A stretch of 64,000 nucleotides of DNA from Cubamyces lactineus (lineage: Eukaryota; Basidiomycota; Agaricomycetes; Polyporales; Polyporaceae): contig JACDTU010000002.1 in the NCBI GenBank assembly GCA_022376465.1, positions 2,356,001 through 2,420,000 on the forward strand, given 5' to 3'. Position numbers and translations under genes: made by a program. Positions 11,921 to 22,037 of the stretch are shown one piece after another. The notes under the pieces are model-generated. The model did not search any database. It was not told the DNA's origin and was given only the letters and a program-made list of their open reading frames with translations. Each line of letters starts with the position of its first letter. The stretch's first letter is position 1.

Positions 11921-13850
11921 ATGGCTGCTCTCGCATCGTGAGTCTTGCGCTCTGGGTCTAGCTGTATGTTTTCATTCATTTACTATGACACAGAGTACTA
12001 CCCAAGCCCGTCAATGCGCCAGTGGTATCGGACGATGACGACGACGCCATCCTCCAGGTCCCAGTCCAACAGGCTGGTCCCTCACAATCCGTGATCATTC
12101 GTCAAGCAGTTCCACCGTATGGTCAGAGGAGAGGATGGAAGCCCACGTCTCTTGAAGACTTCGGTGAGTTTCTACATGTATAGTTGAAGTATCAGCTAAT
12201 GTTGCTCCAGGGGATGGCGGAGCTTATCCCGAATGTCATGTCGCGCAATACCCCCTCAACATGGGTAAAAAGAAGGTCAGTCAAACTCAATGAGAATACA
12301 TATGCATGGCTCATGATTCATGAAGACTGCGGCTGGCAATACACTGGCGCTGCAAGTCGATTCTGAAGGCAACGTACGCTACGACGCCATCGCCATGCAG
12401 GGCCAGCGTGCGGGCAAGATTGTACAGTCACAGTTCAAGGATCTTGTCCCGCTCTCTCACCGCAAGGATCTGGACGAGACCGAGCGCAATTTGGAACGTC
12501 CCTCTGAGGATGAGGTGCAGGCGACAACTGAGAAGACCCGCGCGGCGCTCGAGAAGCTCGTGAACGGCAAGATCAAGGCTGCTCAACCCAAGAACGTGCC
12601 GGACAGCCAAGGGAAAACTTCGTTCATCCGGTACACTCCCGGGCAGCAGGGGAACTCCGATAGCCTCAAGCAGCGGATTATCAAGATGACAGAAGTTGTC
12701 GAAGACCCGTTGGAGCCACCTCGGTTCAAGCACAAGAAGATCCCTCGCGGACCTCCCAGCCCTCCGCCACCCGTCCTTCGTAGTCCTCCACGCAAAGCCA
12801 CAGCGCAGGAGCAGAAGGAATGGATGATTCCCCCGTGCATATCCAATTGGAAGAACAACAAGGGTTACACCATTCCTCTAGACAAACGTCTCGCCGCCGA
12901 TGGTCGCGGTCTCCAGGACGTAGGTGTCTGTATAGTTTGTACTCAAGCAATCTCTAACGGAGGCCTCATGTCTACAGGTACACATCAATGACAATTTCGC
13001 GAAGTTCTCTGAGGCACTCTTCATCGCCGATCGCCATGCGCGTGAAGAGGTCAGGCAGCGTGCACTCATGCAGCAGAAACTCGCAGAGAAGGAGAAGGCA
13101 CAGAAGGAGGAAAACCTTCGCCTTCTTGCCCAGCGTGCACGTGAAGAACGCGCAGGTATCGCTCCCCGAACCGTCGAGGCTCCCAGAGGCGAGTCATCGA
13201 AGCCTAGCGTCGAGCGTACCGCTGCTATGCAGTCATCGCTCGGCGCATACGGCTCAGGGTCTGAGTCAGAGGAGTCGGAGGAAGAGGAAGACGAGGAGGC
13301 AGCACGGATCCGGGACCAGATGCGTGCAGAGAAGAGGCGCGAGCGCGAGCGTGAAATGCGCATGAGCAACATGGGTACTGAACAGCGCGCCAAGATGCTT
13401 GCTCGGCAACAGAACCGTGACATCTCGGAAAAGATCGCTCTTGGTCTGGCGAAACCCACGCTCTCCAAGGAGAGCATGCTCGACTCTCGTTTGTTCAACC
13501 AGGAGTCGCTTTCCGGCAGCTTCGCCGACGACGAGTCATACAATCTGTACGACCGACCCCTGTTCCACGGATCGAGTGCAGCAGCCGCAATCTACAAGGC
13601 CCGTGGAAACATCACGGAGGGCAACGACGAGTCGTTCGGTGGCGGCACAGAAGAGGGTATCAACAAGGCGCTCGACAACGATCGGTTTGGTCTTGGGCAA
13701 CCTCGTGTTGGGTTCGAAGGAGCACACGAGCAGGAGGTTCGCGAAGGCCCCGTCCAATTCGAGAAGGACACGGGCGACGTATTCGGACTCGACAAGTTCT
13801 TGGACGAAGCCAAGAGCGGCAGGAAGCGTGGATTGGATACCGAGGTGTAA
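11921..13850 (+). CDS. PRP45: SNW-domain pre-mRNA processing factor PRP45 (SKIP)
   Basis: This is the SNW/SKIP protein of the spliceosome NineTeen-related module, required for catalytic activation of splicing. Exon 1 is only MAALAS, followed by a gtgagt intron and VLPKPVNAPVV. The SNW core includes VPPYGQRRGWKPTSLEDFGDG, SEGNVRYDAIAMQGQ, QFKDLVPL and KIPRGPPSPPPPVLRSPPRK. The family signature IPPCISNWKNNKGYTIPLDK lies near 12830-12890. After the last intron come HINDNFAKFSEALFIADRHA and a long basic coiled region rich in Glu, Lys and Arg. The C-terminus has LYDRPLF and the conserved ending DVFGLDKFLDEAK, stopping at 13850. The acidic stretch SESEESEEEEDEEAAR is near 13260-13300. The product is about 550 residues, usual for fungi, and appears intact. 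Confidence 0.97.
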
Positions 13851-14303
13851 GGCATATTCACTGTCCGAGAAACGCTTGTTTGCTGATCACCTGTTGCAGC
13901 GGTGGCTCCCGGAAACGGCAGCAGCTGGATAAGGCGGACCAGCGCGAGTAATAGAGTACCTGCCCTCCGTTATCGTCGTCCTCTCTATGTGCTCATGATG
14001 ACTGTTGTTATAGTATTGCGTGTAATTTACTTGATAGGACCGGACGAGCATATATCGCGAATATCCGTTTCCAACATGAACGTTCGTCGTTCGCCAGTAC
14101 CTGTTATCTCTAGTAGCAGAGACAGTGCCGGTCGGCAGCGTTGTGTACGGCAAGTCGCCGTTGCTGTCTGCTTTGGTTGACGTGTTGTTTGGACAGGTTT
14201 GACCCGGTCAATCAAGAACATACCTGGTTGACTTCGCCTCCTCGCTTGTTTGGTTCCTTTCACCATCCCTCTCGCTATCGGTTTTATAGCCAGCCCGTTC
14301 AAC
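13851..14303. other. Intergenic: PRP45 3' end and copper radical oxidase promoter
   Basis: No coding frame is supported here. A gcatatatcg element occurs near 14048, but it lies about 250 bp from the oxidase ATG, so I do not call it a TATA box. Confidence 0.4.
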
Positions 14304-16752
14304 ATGGGCCTCCGTTCTTTGCTCGTCTCATCGACGCTGGTCGTCCTCTACGTATCGTCTTCTCTAGGAGACTCCGCTTGGAATGGTCACCTTTCCCCAG
14401 GATCGACTAGGAAAGCTCGCTTCACCCCATACTACGTTCCTCCTGGTGCCAAAGGCTATGACTCATCTTCGCCGCTGCTTCACTACACTGGGACCTGGTC
14501 GGAGTCGTTCTCGTCTGCATACGTCCAGAAAAGCATCCGCTCGACATCGGAGCCCGGCGCCGCGATGACCTTCACATTCACTGGGACAGGCATCGAATGG
14601 TTTGGGAGCCAGGATAGGCGGCATGGAGTTGCACAGGTCTTCATCGACGGCAAGCCGATACAGGAGGTAGACGCTTTCGATGAGGCATCACGGAAGCAGC
14701 AACGTATCTTCTGGGCTTTCGACCTTCCTCAAGGCAAGCATACAATCAAAATCGTCAATACTGGACAAAAAAGCGCCGTATCAAGCGGGACAATCGTCGA
14801 CGTCGATGCGTTGGTCGTGATGCAAGGCCCACCAGCAAACCCATCGACGCCCGCCTCGCAGAATCTAGCCGTGGCATCTCAGAGTCTGCCCTCCTACCCG
14901 CCTCTTTTGGACCTGTCCTCGAAGTTTCCTGTCAACTCTCAATGGACTCTGGTTCAGAACGGCTCTACTGGGGTGCATGCAATGCAGCTGGCTATCATCT
15001 CGGAGACTCATGCGCTTGTCGTTGACAAGGTGGAGCACAATCCGCTTACTGTCGACGGTCACCCTGCTTGGGCGGCATTGTACAACCTGAAGACCCATGC
15101 TCTAAAGCCTCTCTCGATGCAGTCTAACTCTTTCTGTGCGGGCGGGACTTTCCTAAGCAACGGAACTCTCGTGAACGTTGGCGGGAACCCGGTCGTCGAA
15201 GATCATACCGCCGCTGCGGATTTTGGCGACGTTGACGGCCTTCAAGCTATCCGGATCTTCGAGCCTTGCGAGTTCGAGAATGTGGACGCCTGTTCAATCT
15301 ACGAAAACCACGATAGGATCCGCATGGCTAGTCCTCGATGGTACAACACTGTCCTTCGCATCTCCGACGGTAGTGCTATGATCATCGGGGGCTCCCTCAA
15401 GGGAGGCTGGATCAACAATGGTACCACCAACAATCCAACCATCGAGTACTTTCCCGCGAAAAGCATCCATGGCTCGAAGGGTCTCCCGATTCATCTGCCC
15501 TTCCTGGTGGACACCCTGAACTCTAACCTCTTCCCCATCGCATTCTCTCTACCTGATGGCTCTGTATTCATGGCTGCGAATCGGGATGCTATGGTCTACA
15601 ACTGGCAGACGAACACTGAGCGGAGACTACCTCGCATCCCTAATGGCGTCCGTGTGACCTACCCAATGACTGGCACAGGCTTACTTCTTCCGCTATCCCC
15701 CGACAACGACTACACGCCAGAGATTCTGCTATGCGGTGGCTCCACGGTCGACGACACCAAAGCGGGCTATGCTATCTCTTCCCAAGATCCCGCTTCTTCT
15801 CAGTGCTCACGCATAGTCCTCACTGACGCTGGTATTGCCGCGGGATGGCAAGTCGAGCAGATGCCGCAGGCGCGAACGATGCCCGATGCTGTCCTGCTTC
15901 CGACTGGCGAGGTGCTCATTGTGAACGGCGCTGGATCTGGTATCTCTGGCTATGGCAATGTCGTGGATCAAGTGGGTGCGTCGAACGCAGACAACCCAGT
16001 GTTCTCCCCCGTCCTTTACAGCCCCTCTGGTCCTCCTGGGCAGCGCTTCTCCTCTGCAGGCATGCCAAAAAGCAATATCCCTCGGCTGTATCATTCAGTG
16101 GCGACGCTGACGCCGAACGGGGATGTCATGGTGGCGGGGAGCAACCCGAACCTGGACAGAAGCGAGCTCAAGTACGGGACAGAGTATCGTGTTGAGTGGC
16201 TAGGACCGGCATACATGAAGAAGGAGCGACCGCAAGTTTTGTCTGGGCTACCGAAGAAACTAACCTTCGGTCAAACTGCCCAAATGAAGGTACGAATGCC
16301 TTCACTGCAGGGCACAGACGTCAAGGGTGAGTCGACATCGGCCTTGACAATACAGATACATCTTATTCACTTGCTTTACATAGTCGCCCTGATGGACCTA
16401 GGATACGTGACCCATGCCGTGCATGCCAACTCCCGCTTGGTCTACCTTGAGTCATCTCTGTCAGACGACAAGGCGACCTTGACCATCACCAGCCCGCCGA
16501 ATGGCAATATCTACCCTCCAGGTCCAGGATTCATCTATGTCGTTGTGGACGGCGTGCCCAGTGTCGGAACCAAAGTATTGATCGGCGACGGAAAAGGCCC
16601 CGTTGTCGACGAGGCTGCTCAGCAAAAGTGAGTGTTCGTCCTGTGATGCTCGATCCTCTTCACCTGAACGTCACCGTAGCGTGCTAAAACAGACAAGCGC
16701 GGACCAGTACGAGAAGTCGAAAGGTCACACAAAGGAGGACTCGTCCGAGTAG
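14304..16752 (+). CDS. Secreted copper radical oxidase (glyoxal oxidase-like, AA5_1) with extra N-terminal domain
   Basis: Copper radical oxidases turn aldehydes or alcohols into acids or aldehydes and make extracellular H2O2, which feeds lignin peroxidases. The ATG at 14304 opens a signal peptide (MGLRSLLVSSTLVVLYVSSS). All radical-site residues known from glyoxal oxidase can be placed: Cys278 in SNSFCAGG, Tyr347 in SPRWYNTV for the Cys-Tyr cofactor, axial Tyr596 and His597 in PRLYHS, and His685 in LGYVTHAVH. Residues from about 35 to 195 form an added beta-rich module (FTFTGTGIEWFGSQ, HTIKIVNTG, VDVDALVV) ahead of the Kelch propeller. Intron 1 is 16327-16383. Intron 2 is 16628-16679 and leads to a last exon ending KEDSSE. 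The mature message predicts 779 residues. Substrate preference cannot be read from sequence. Confidence 0.92.
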
Positions 16753-17019
16753 GCTTCTCGCACTCTCGGTCGCCGTGAATATGGACGCACCACAACCTCA
16801 GTCTCTACCTCGCACATCTAGTTTTGTCGTCCGCTCTCGCGCTCATGTATGATGCACATGTCTATCCTCGTCCAGTACTATGTAGTTCAGTCGGTGTCAC
16901 AACTTATGCATTCTTTAGTCTCTCAAGCGGAATCGCGTACTTGTATACGCTGTATAAGCTGGATGGTAGTCGGGCTGAATTGTGTTGACATTGATGTAAG
17001 CTACTGGGGGTCCTGGAGC

Positions 17020-17024
17020 AAAAA
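17020..17024 (-). terminator. RNA polymerase III T-run terminator
   Basis: Five consecutive A on the plus strand, TTTTT on the tRNA strand, lie 26 nt past the tRNA 3' end. This is a normal distance for Pol III termination. Confidence 0.6.
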
Positions 17025-17050
17025 GAAGCCATGCGTAGTACTTAACCGAC

Positions 17051-17145
17051 TACCACCGACGGGGATCGAACCCGCAACCCCCACCTCGTTCCAGGCCAAG
17101 TTGGCTTGGTAGGAAGGTGATGCGCTACCATTGCGCCACGATGGC
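17051..17145 (-). tRNA. tRNA-Arg (anticodon CCU) with a 23-nt intron
   Basis: Read on the minus strand, the acceptor arm GCCATCG pairs with CGGTGGT (with G-U at ends), and the discriminator is A at 17051. The D arm is GCGC-AATGGTA-GCGC. The anticodon stem TCACC pairs with GGTGG. The T arm is GCGGG-TTCGATC-CCCGT and contains the B-box GGTTCGATCC. The anticodon loop reads TT-CCT-A, then an intron, then A, so the anticodon is CCT (CCU), decoding AGG. The intron sits at the canonical 37/38 position and can fold as CCAAG-CCAA-CTTGG. The mature tRNA is 72 nt before CCA addition. Confidence 0.9.
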
Positions 17146-17352
17146 TTGATAAACGGTAATGCCAAGATATACTTAGCGTGCGCACCGGGCAGTATGCGAC
17201 ACGGTCACGCGTTGCCTCGCGAGCGCAAACAGGGAGACGCGTCGCATTGGCGCCAAGGTGTAAGATCAACCTCTTCCGCCCACTCCCACTCGGTCATCTC
17301 ATATCACACCAAATCCAGCTGGTCGACCGCTCGCGCTCTGTACATGTGAACG

Positions 17353-19979
17353 ATGGCCGCAGTCCTTACAACAACAAGCCTTACCATCCTTAACCACTCG
17401 ACCCTCAAGCACCCTCCATCCGTTGTCAACTCGACGTCTCCTCTAGCCTCCCCTCCCAGCAGCTTGTCTTGGAGCGCAGAGACAGGCACCGTCTTTCTAG
17501 CCTCGGAGAACGGTGCTCTTTCTCAATACGAAGTTGTCACTGGGACCTTGCAGGATTTCTCTATTGCGGCGCGGACATCCACCGAACCTGTTGTATCTCT
17601 GCTTTACAAGGATCGTGGCAGCACAATCATCTATGGCCAGGGACAACAAGTAGTCGTACTCTCCACATCAACAGGCAAACCGGCGAATACCTTTGATACT
17701 CACAAATCCACGATCACGTCTCTGTCTCTGTCAAACGACTGCTCATTACTGGCCTCTACATCTGCGCATGCTATTCATGTCCATAACCTCACGCTAGCCT
17801 CCCATACTGTCCTCCGTGGTATCCCGTCTTCCGGCAGTAAAATCACGACCTGTGCATTCCACCCTCACTCGAGAACTAGGCTTCTCGTGGGGATTGGGTC
17901 GCAACTACTTGTGTACGACACGACACGCCCGTCGGGTCCAGCCAAAGCCATTGAAGTCGACAAGGAGAAGAAGGGCTTGGGTCAGATCACAGCTATCTCA
18001 TGTAGCCCATTCAGCAAGACGCTGGTGGCCGTTGCATGTAGCGGTGGAACGGTGGCGCTCATAGATCTCGAGAAAGAGAAGGGGTACGTCGACCATATCG
18101 AGACTGCATGCGCCGAACGTGGCTCACATACCAAATTGTAACATAGGCTGTTCCGAATGGTCACTATGCCCGCCCCTATTACCTGCCTCTCGTTCTCCGC
18201 AGAGGGTGCCGCCGTCTTTGCTGGAACAGAGAACGGCAAGTTCTTGGTGCTGGACCTCCGTGCTCTGGACAAGCCGCCCAAGTCGATCACCATCAGCGAG
18301 AGTGGTGACCGAATTGTCGCCCTGTGTGTCCAGGTACGAAGTCCTATACTGCGACACGCTCCCGTTGTTGCTCACACATGCATCGTACAGAGAAAACTCA
18401 AGCCGGGTGAAGCACAAACGAAGCCTGCAGCGGCAGCCTCCAAACCGCTCGTCCAACGTGATGTCAACAAAGCAACCACGACTATTCGCCCCTCTGCATC
18501 GAACGAACCTACGAAGAAGCCGCTAGAGAAGGAAACTGGTAAGGCGCCCTTGAAACCCGCAAGACCGAGAGCAGCTTCTGGAACCACGGCAACAACAGGG
18601 ACTACAACGACGCCTCGGCGGCCTATTGCCAGAACAGCATCGGCTTCGAACCAGGCGAATGCGCCCGCGGGACGAGTTGCATCCGGTAGCCGACCTTCGC
18701 TCTGTGGTGCTGCGCAGAAGTCTCCGGTGTCTCGTCCCTCTACCTCTGAAGTCCCGCAGAGAGCCTTCTCCCCTCCGAAGTCCCCCATCGCCCTTGTGGA
18801 CAAGAATAACGAGGGGGCAGATGATGGTGATTTGTCAGGTATGCTCATAAGACAAACTGTTAACCAACAGGCTACTGAACGGACGCCCTATGTGTAGTTC
18901 GCATTGAGAACCTCCTTGCTCTGCCGAAGGGGAAAGGGCCTGCGTTGTCGACGGCACCTGAGGAAGCCGCGCAACCTCCTGTGTCGTCCCGAGCGCCCTC
19001 TGTTCTCTCGCGCGCGTCTTCTCGTTCTCAACTAAGTGAAGGCGGAAGGGCTCGCACGCACGCCCGCACAGAGTCTGCTTCTCATGGACCAGCCGCAGAA
19101 TCCATCTCAACAGCAGCTCCGCGGGCACGCTCTGGCTCGTCCGCAAGTGCCGCTGGACGGACGAGCAAGGCTTCTGTTCGGTCTGCCCTAGGGAAGTCGT
19201 CCATCTCGCCCGTGCGCGTGCAGTCCCGCCGAACGTCAGGCTCGACCATTTCCCGCTCGCAGACACCTAGTCCGGAGCTGCCAGATGTCAACGACGTCGG
19301 ACCCGTCACGCCCATCCCCGCATACAAGATGAAAGGCAAGGAACGCGGGCGCGTACTCGGTACGCCAGAGATCGACAAATGGGTCGAGGCGGGGGAGGCG
19401 AAAGACGGACCGAGGGAAGGGCGGCATGTCGGGTTCGCGGCGGATAGCGACTACGATGATGACGAAGAGAACCCGATGGCAGGAGAGGCGCGTCGATCTC
19501 GGTCACCAGCGAGCGACAGCGAAGAGGACGAAGACAGGGACGCTGGCCGACAAGGCGGGTACGACCGCAGGCCACCGCGTGCCCAGCCCGAGCTCGCCAT
19601 GCAAATCTCACCACGACGCTCTTTTCCAGGGGGTCCCTCAACAAACCCCTCCACGCGATGGGCGCCCGTCCCATCGCCCCTGCGCAACCCCGCCTCGACG
19701 TCCGCCAACGGGCACGGACACGGGCCGGTACCACCAAGCCCGCAGGCGCGTGCGGCGCAGGACATGCTGCAGGCGCTCCTGCGGGACGCGCTGCACGACT
19801 TCCGTGCGGAGACGAAGCAGGAGATCGTCGGCCTCCATCTGGATTTGATCAGGATGGGCACGAGCTGGCGGCGGGAGATGCAGGACGCGCTGGGCGGGAT
19901 CGGGGAGGAGCTACGGGCGCTTAGGGAGGAGAATGCGCGGCTGAGGGAGGAGAATGAGCGGTTGCGGAGGGGGTATTGA
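17353..19979 (+). CDS. NEDD1-like WD40 protein (gamma-tubulin ring complex recruiter)
   Basis: NEDD1 targets the gamma-tubulin ring complex to spindle poles and microtubules through its C-terminal helices. The ATG at 17353 opens MAAVLTTTSLTIL. The first 280 or so residues form WD-type blades, for example ITSLSLSNDCSLLASTS, ITTCAFHPHSRTRLLVGIG, ITAISCSPFSKTLVAVACSG and ITCLSFSAEGAAVFAGTENG. Three introns are read: gtacgtcg near 18083, gtacgaag near 18333 and gtatgc near 18839. A long Ser/Pro/Ala/Arg-rich disordered middle follows. The C-terminus has DALHDFRAETKQEIVGLHLD and LIRMGTSWRREM, matching the NEDD1 gamma-tubulin-binding helix, and ends in a leucine-rich coiled coil (LREENARLREENERLRRGY). 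The product is about 815 residues. The propeller alone would be ambiguous; the C-terminal helix decides the call. Confidence 0.85.
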
Positions 19980-20521
19980 GCGGATGCATGGTTGGGATGG
20001 ACGCGACCCGAGGGTGAGGTTGAGAGAGGGTGTCGAGGCTAGGGCGCAGGCCTGATTAAATGGCAGTCGATGGACTCGGACTGGTGTAGTATGATACGAG
20101 ATACCCCCATGCGTGTTCTGTATATGTCCGTATTATGATCATGCTCTAACGGCTTCTTCCAGATCGCAGTGACACAACAGTACAGCTTCATAGTAAGCAA
20201 GAGAAAACATTTGGTATGGTATACGGTCCGACAACGAGAGATGACGGAGAGAAGGGGGTAGGTAGGTATACAAGGTGAGTATTGCGTTAAGGAATCCAAA
20301 GTCCATGATACAACTAATCGTGCGCGCAATAGGGGAGACAGAGAAAGAACAGAATCAGGTGGTGAATGTGCCGTAGTCCAATGATACAGATGCTCATATC
20401 TCTCGGTGGAACCCAATCACGGACAAGACGTCCAGTTTGATGAGCTGCCGTCATGAGCGAACGTTCCTCAACGTTCCCCAAACCCAACACTTGCGGATAA
20501 GCCCGCCCAAACGGCCACTTG
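19980..20521. other. Intergenic between convergent genes
   Basis: About 540 bp lie between the stops of the NEDD1-like gene and the minus-strand gene that follows. I see no supported gene. It should hold both 3' UTRs. Confidence 0.4.
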
Positions 20522-21288
20522 TCATGGGCTCTCCGGGCGCGGTGAGTCCTCCCCCAGATCCTCGACGACGAGCGCCGTGCTCCCGATGCTGTCCACGAAC
20601 ACGCCATAGTACCCGACGTCGAGCCCGCGCTCGGCGAGCCCCTCGTAGTGCCGCGCGTGCTCGCGGAGGTCCTCGCCGCCCTCGTCGTCCACCGCGATCT
20701 TCACGAGGACCGCGCGGAGGGGGAGGTCGAACTGCTCCCCGTCTGGCGGCTCGAACGCGAGGACGCCGCCCCAGACGATGTACGTGGACTCGCGCCGGAC
20801 GTGGCGCGTGAGGAGGACGCCGACGTCGGCGGTGAGCGCCATGGTGAGCGTCGCGATCGAGCTCGTGCTGCTCGAGCGGGAGAGCGGCGGCGGGGGTGGC
20901 GGTGGTGCGGGGCCGCGGAGGCTCGTGTCTTTGAATGATTTCGAAGTGTGGTTGGAGCGGCTGCTGTGGGTGGGGTGGCGCGGGTTTATGCGCTTGAAGC
21001 GGCTGTAGTTGCGGGAGCGCAAGGGCCCGATGTTGAAGGCGAGGTGAAGTTCGTTCGGCTTGACCTGTAAAGGAAAGGATGTGAGCTTATCCATTCACTG
21101 CTCCGAAGGCTCCAAGTATGCAGTAATTCGGACTGGGACTCTGCAGCGGAGAACAAAGAGACACTTACGACAAAGTCAGCAGAGGAGAGCTGCTGGGCTG
21201 CGAGGGCGAGCTCGTTAGCTTCGACCGCGCTCCATTCGAGCTTGCATCCTGGGTGAGCGGGCGACCGTCTGACCGATAGGGATATCAT
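20522..21288 (-). CDS. Hypothetical protein resembling an isolated protein-kinase N-lobe
   Basis: I do not recognise the family. Two exons give about 220 residues. Exon 1 starts MISLSVRRSPAHPG at the ATG at 21286-21288 and ends SSADFV before a gtaagt donor. Exon 2 begins VKPNELHLAFNIGPL after a cctttacag acceptor. The middle is basic and Pro/Ser-rich. The last 100 residues look like the small lobe of a kinase fold: STYIVWGGVLAFEP as paired strands, AVLVKIAV with a candidate strand-3 lysine, a helix with HARHYEGLAERG, and YYGVFVDSIGSTALVVEDLG as strands 4-5 and hinge. The frame stops at once after DSPRPESP, so no catalytic loop is present. A tatata element at about 21388 lies upstream. The kinase resemblance is inference. 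Confidence 0.6.
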
Positions 21289-22037
21289 GGCTGCACCGTC
21301 CAACGACGTCGGAACTGACAGTCTCCAAGCTGTAGCTGTGGGAGCAGTGGTGACCGGAAGGTGGGTGGAGAGGACAAAGAGCGGGTATATATGACCTTCG
21401 CCTTCAAGGGCCGGACGCGGCGCAGTGGCCCATTGGTTTGCCAAGGGTGGCACCGTACACGATTCGCCAGGACGCGGGCTCGTGGATCGGAAAGCAATGC
21501 ATGCGGCTGCGGGTTGGAGAGCCCGCCGGCGATGTCATTCTCATCCTCGCTCTCTCGCTCTCCCGTCGCCGCTCGAACATTTGAGACACAGCGACGCTAG
21601 GCCTGTACGACATAGGAGCTACGGTTCAGTTTCAGACAGGAGTCCCTTGTCTGCGGTCTAGTCGGAGCATGGCCACGGCACACTGCACTGGTGGTGCAGC
21701 GCTTGCATCGTCGTCACTCCGAAAGCTTATCGGCGTCTATGGCCGCGTCGCGTACTGCCACCACGGGACCTGTGACGCGTTGGGAGTCACGTCGCGTCGG
21801 TCACATCGCGCGCTGAATATGGGCGCTTGGTGTTCCCGCGTCTTGTGCCTTGCCGTCCCCAGACTCAGACTCACCGGTGTCCAGACGGACTCTCGAGGTG
21901 TTCCAAGACTGCAGCTACTCGCGGCTGGGCGCACAGGGCACGCCTCGACATTTGCACCTTGAACTCTACTCCTGAACTACTTTTGCACCGCCTACGGACG
22001 GACCTGGCTGTACGGAAACGTTGAAGATCCCCCGAAT
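21289..22037. promoter_or_regulatory. Divergent intergenic region upstream of FAN1 and the kinase-lobe-like gene
   Basis: About 750 bp separate two divergent start codons. The sequence gggtatatatgacc (about 21385-21398) is a plausible TATA element for the minus-strand gene, about 100 bp from its ATG. No coding sequence is supported in between. Confidence 0.4.
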
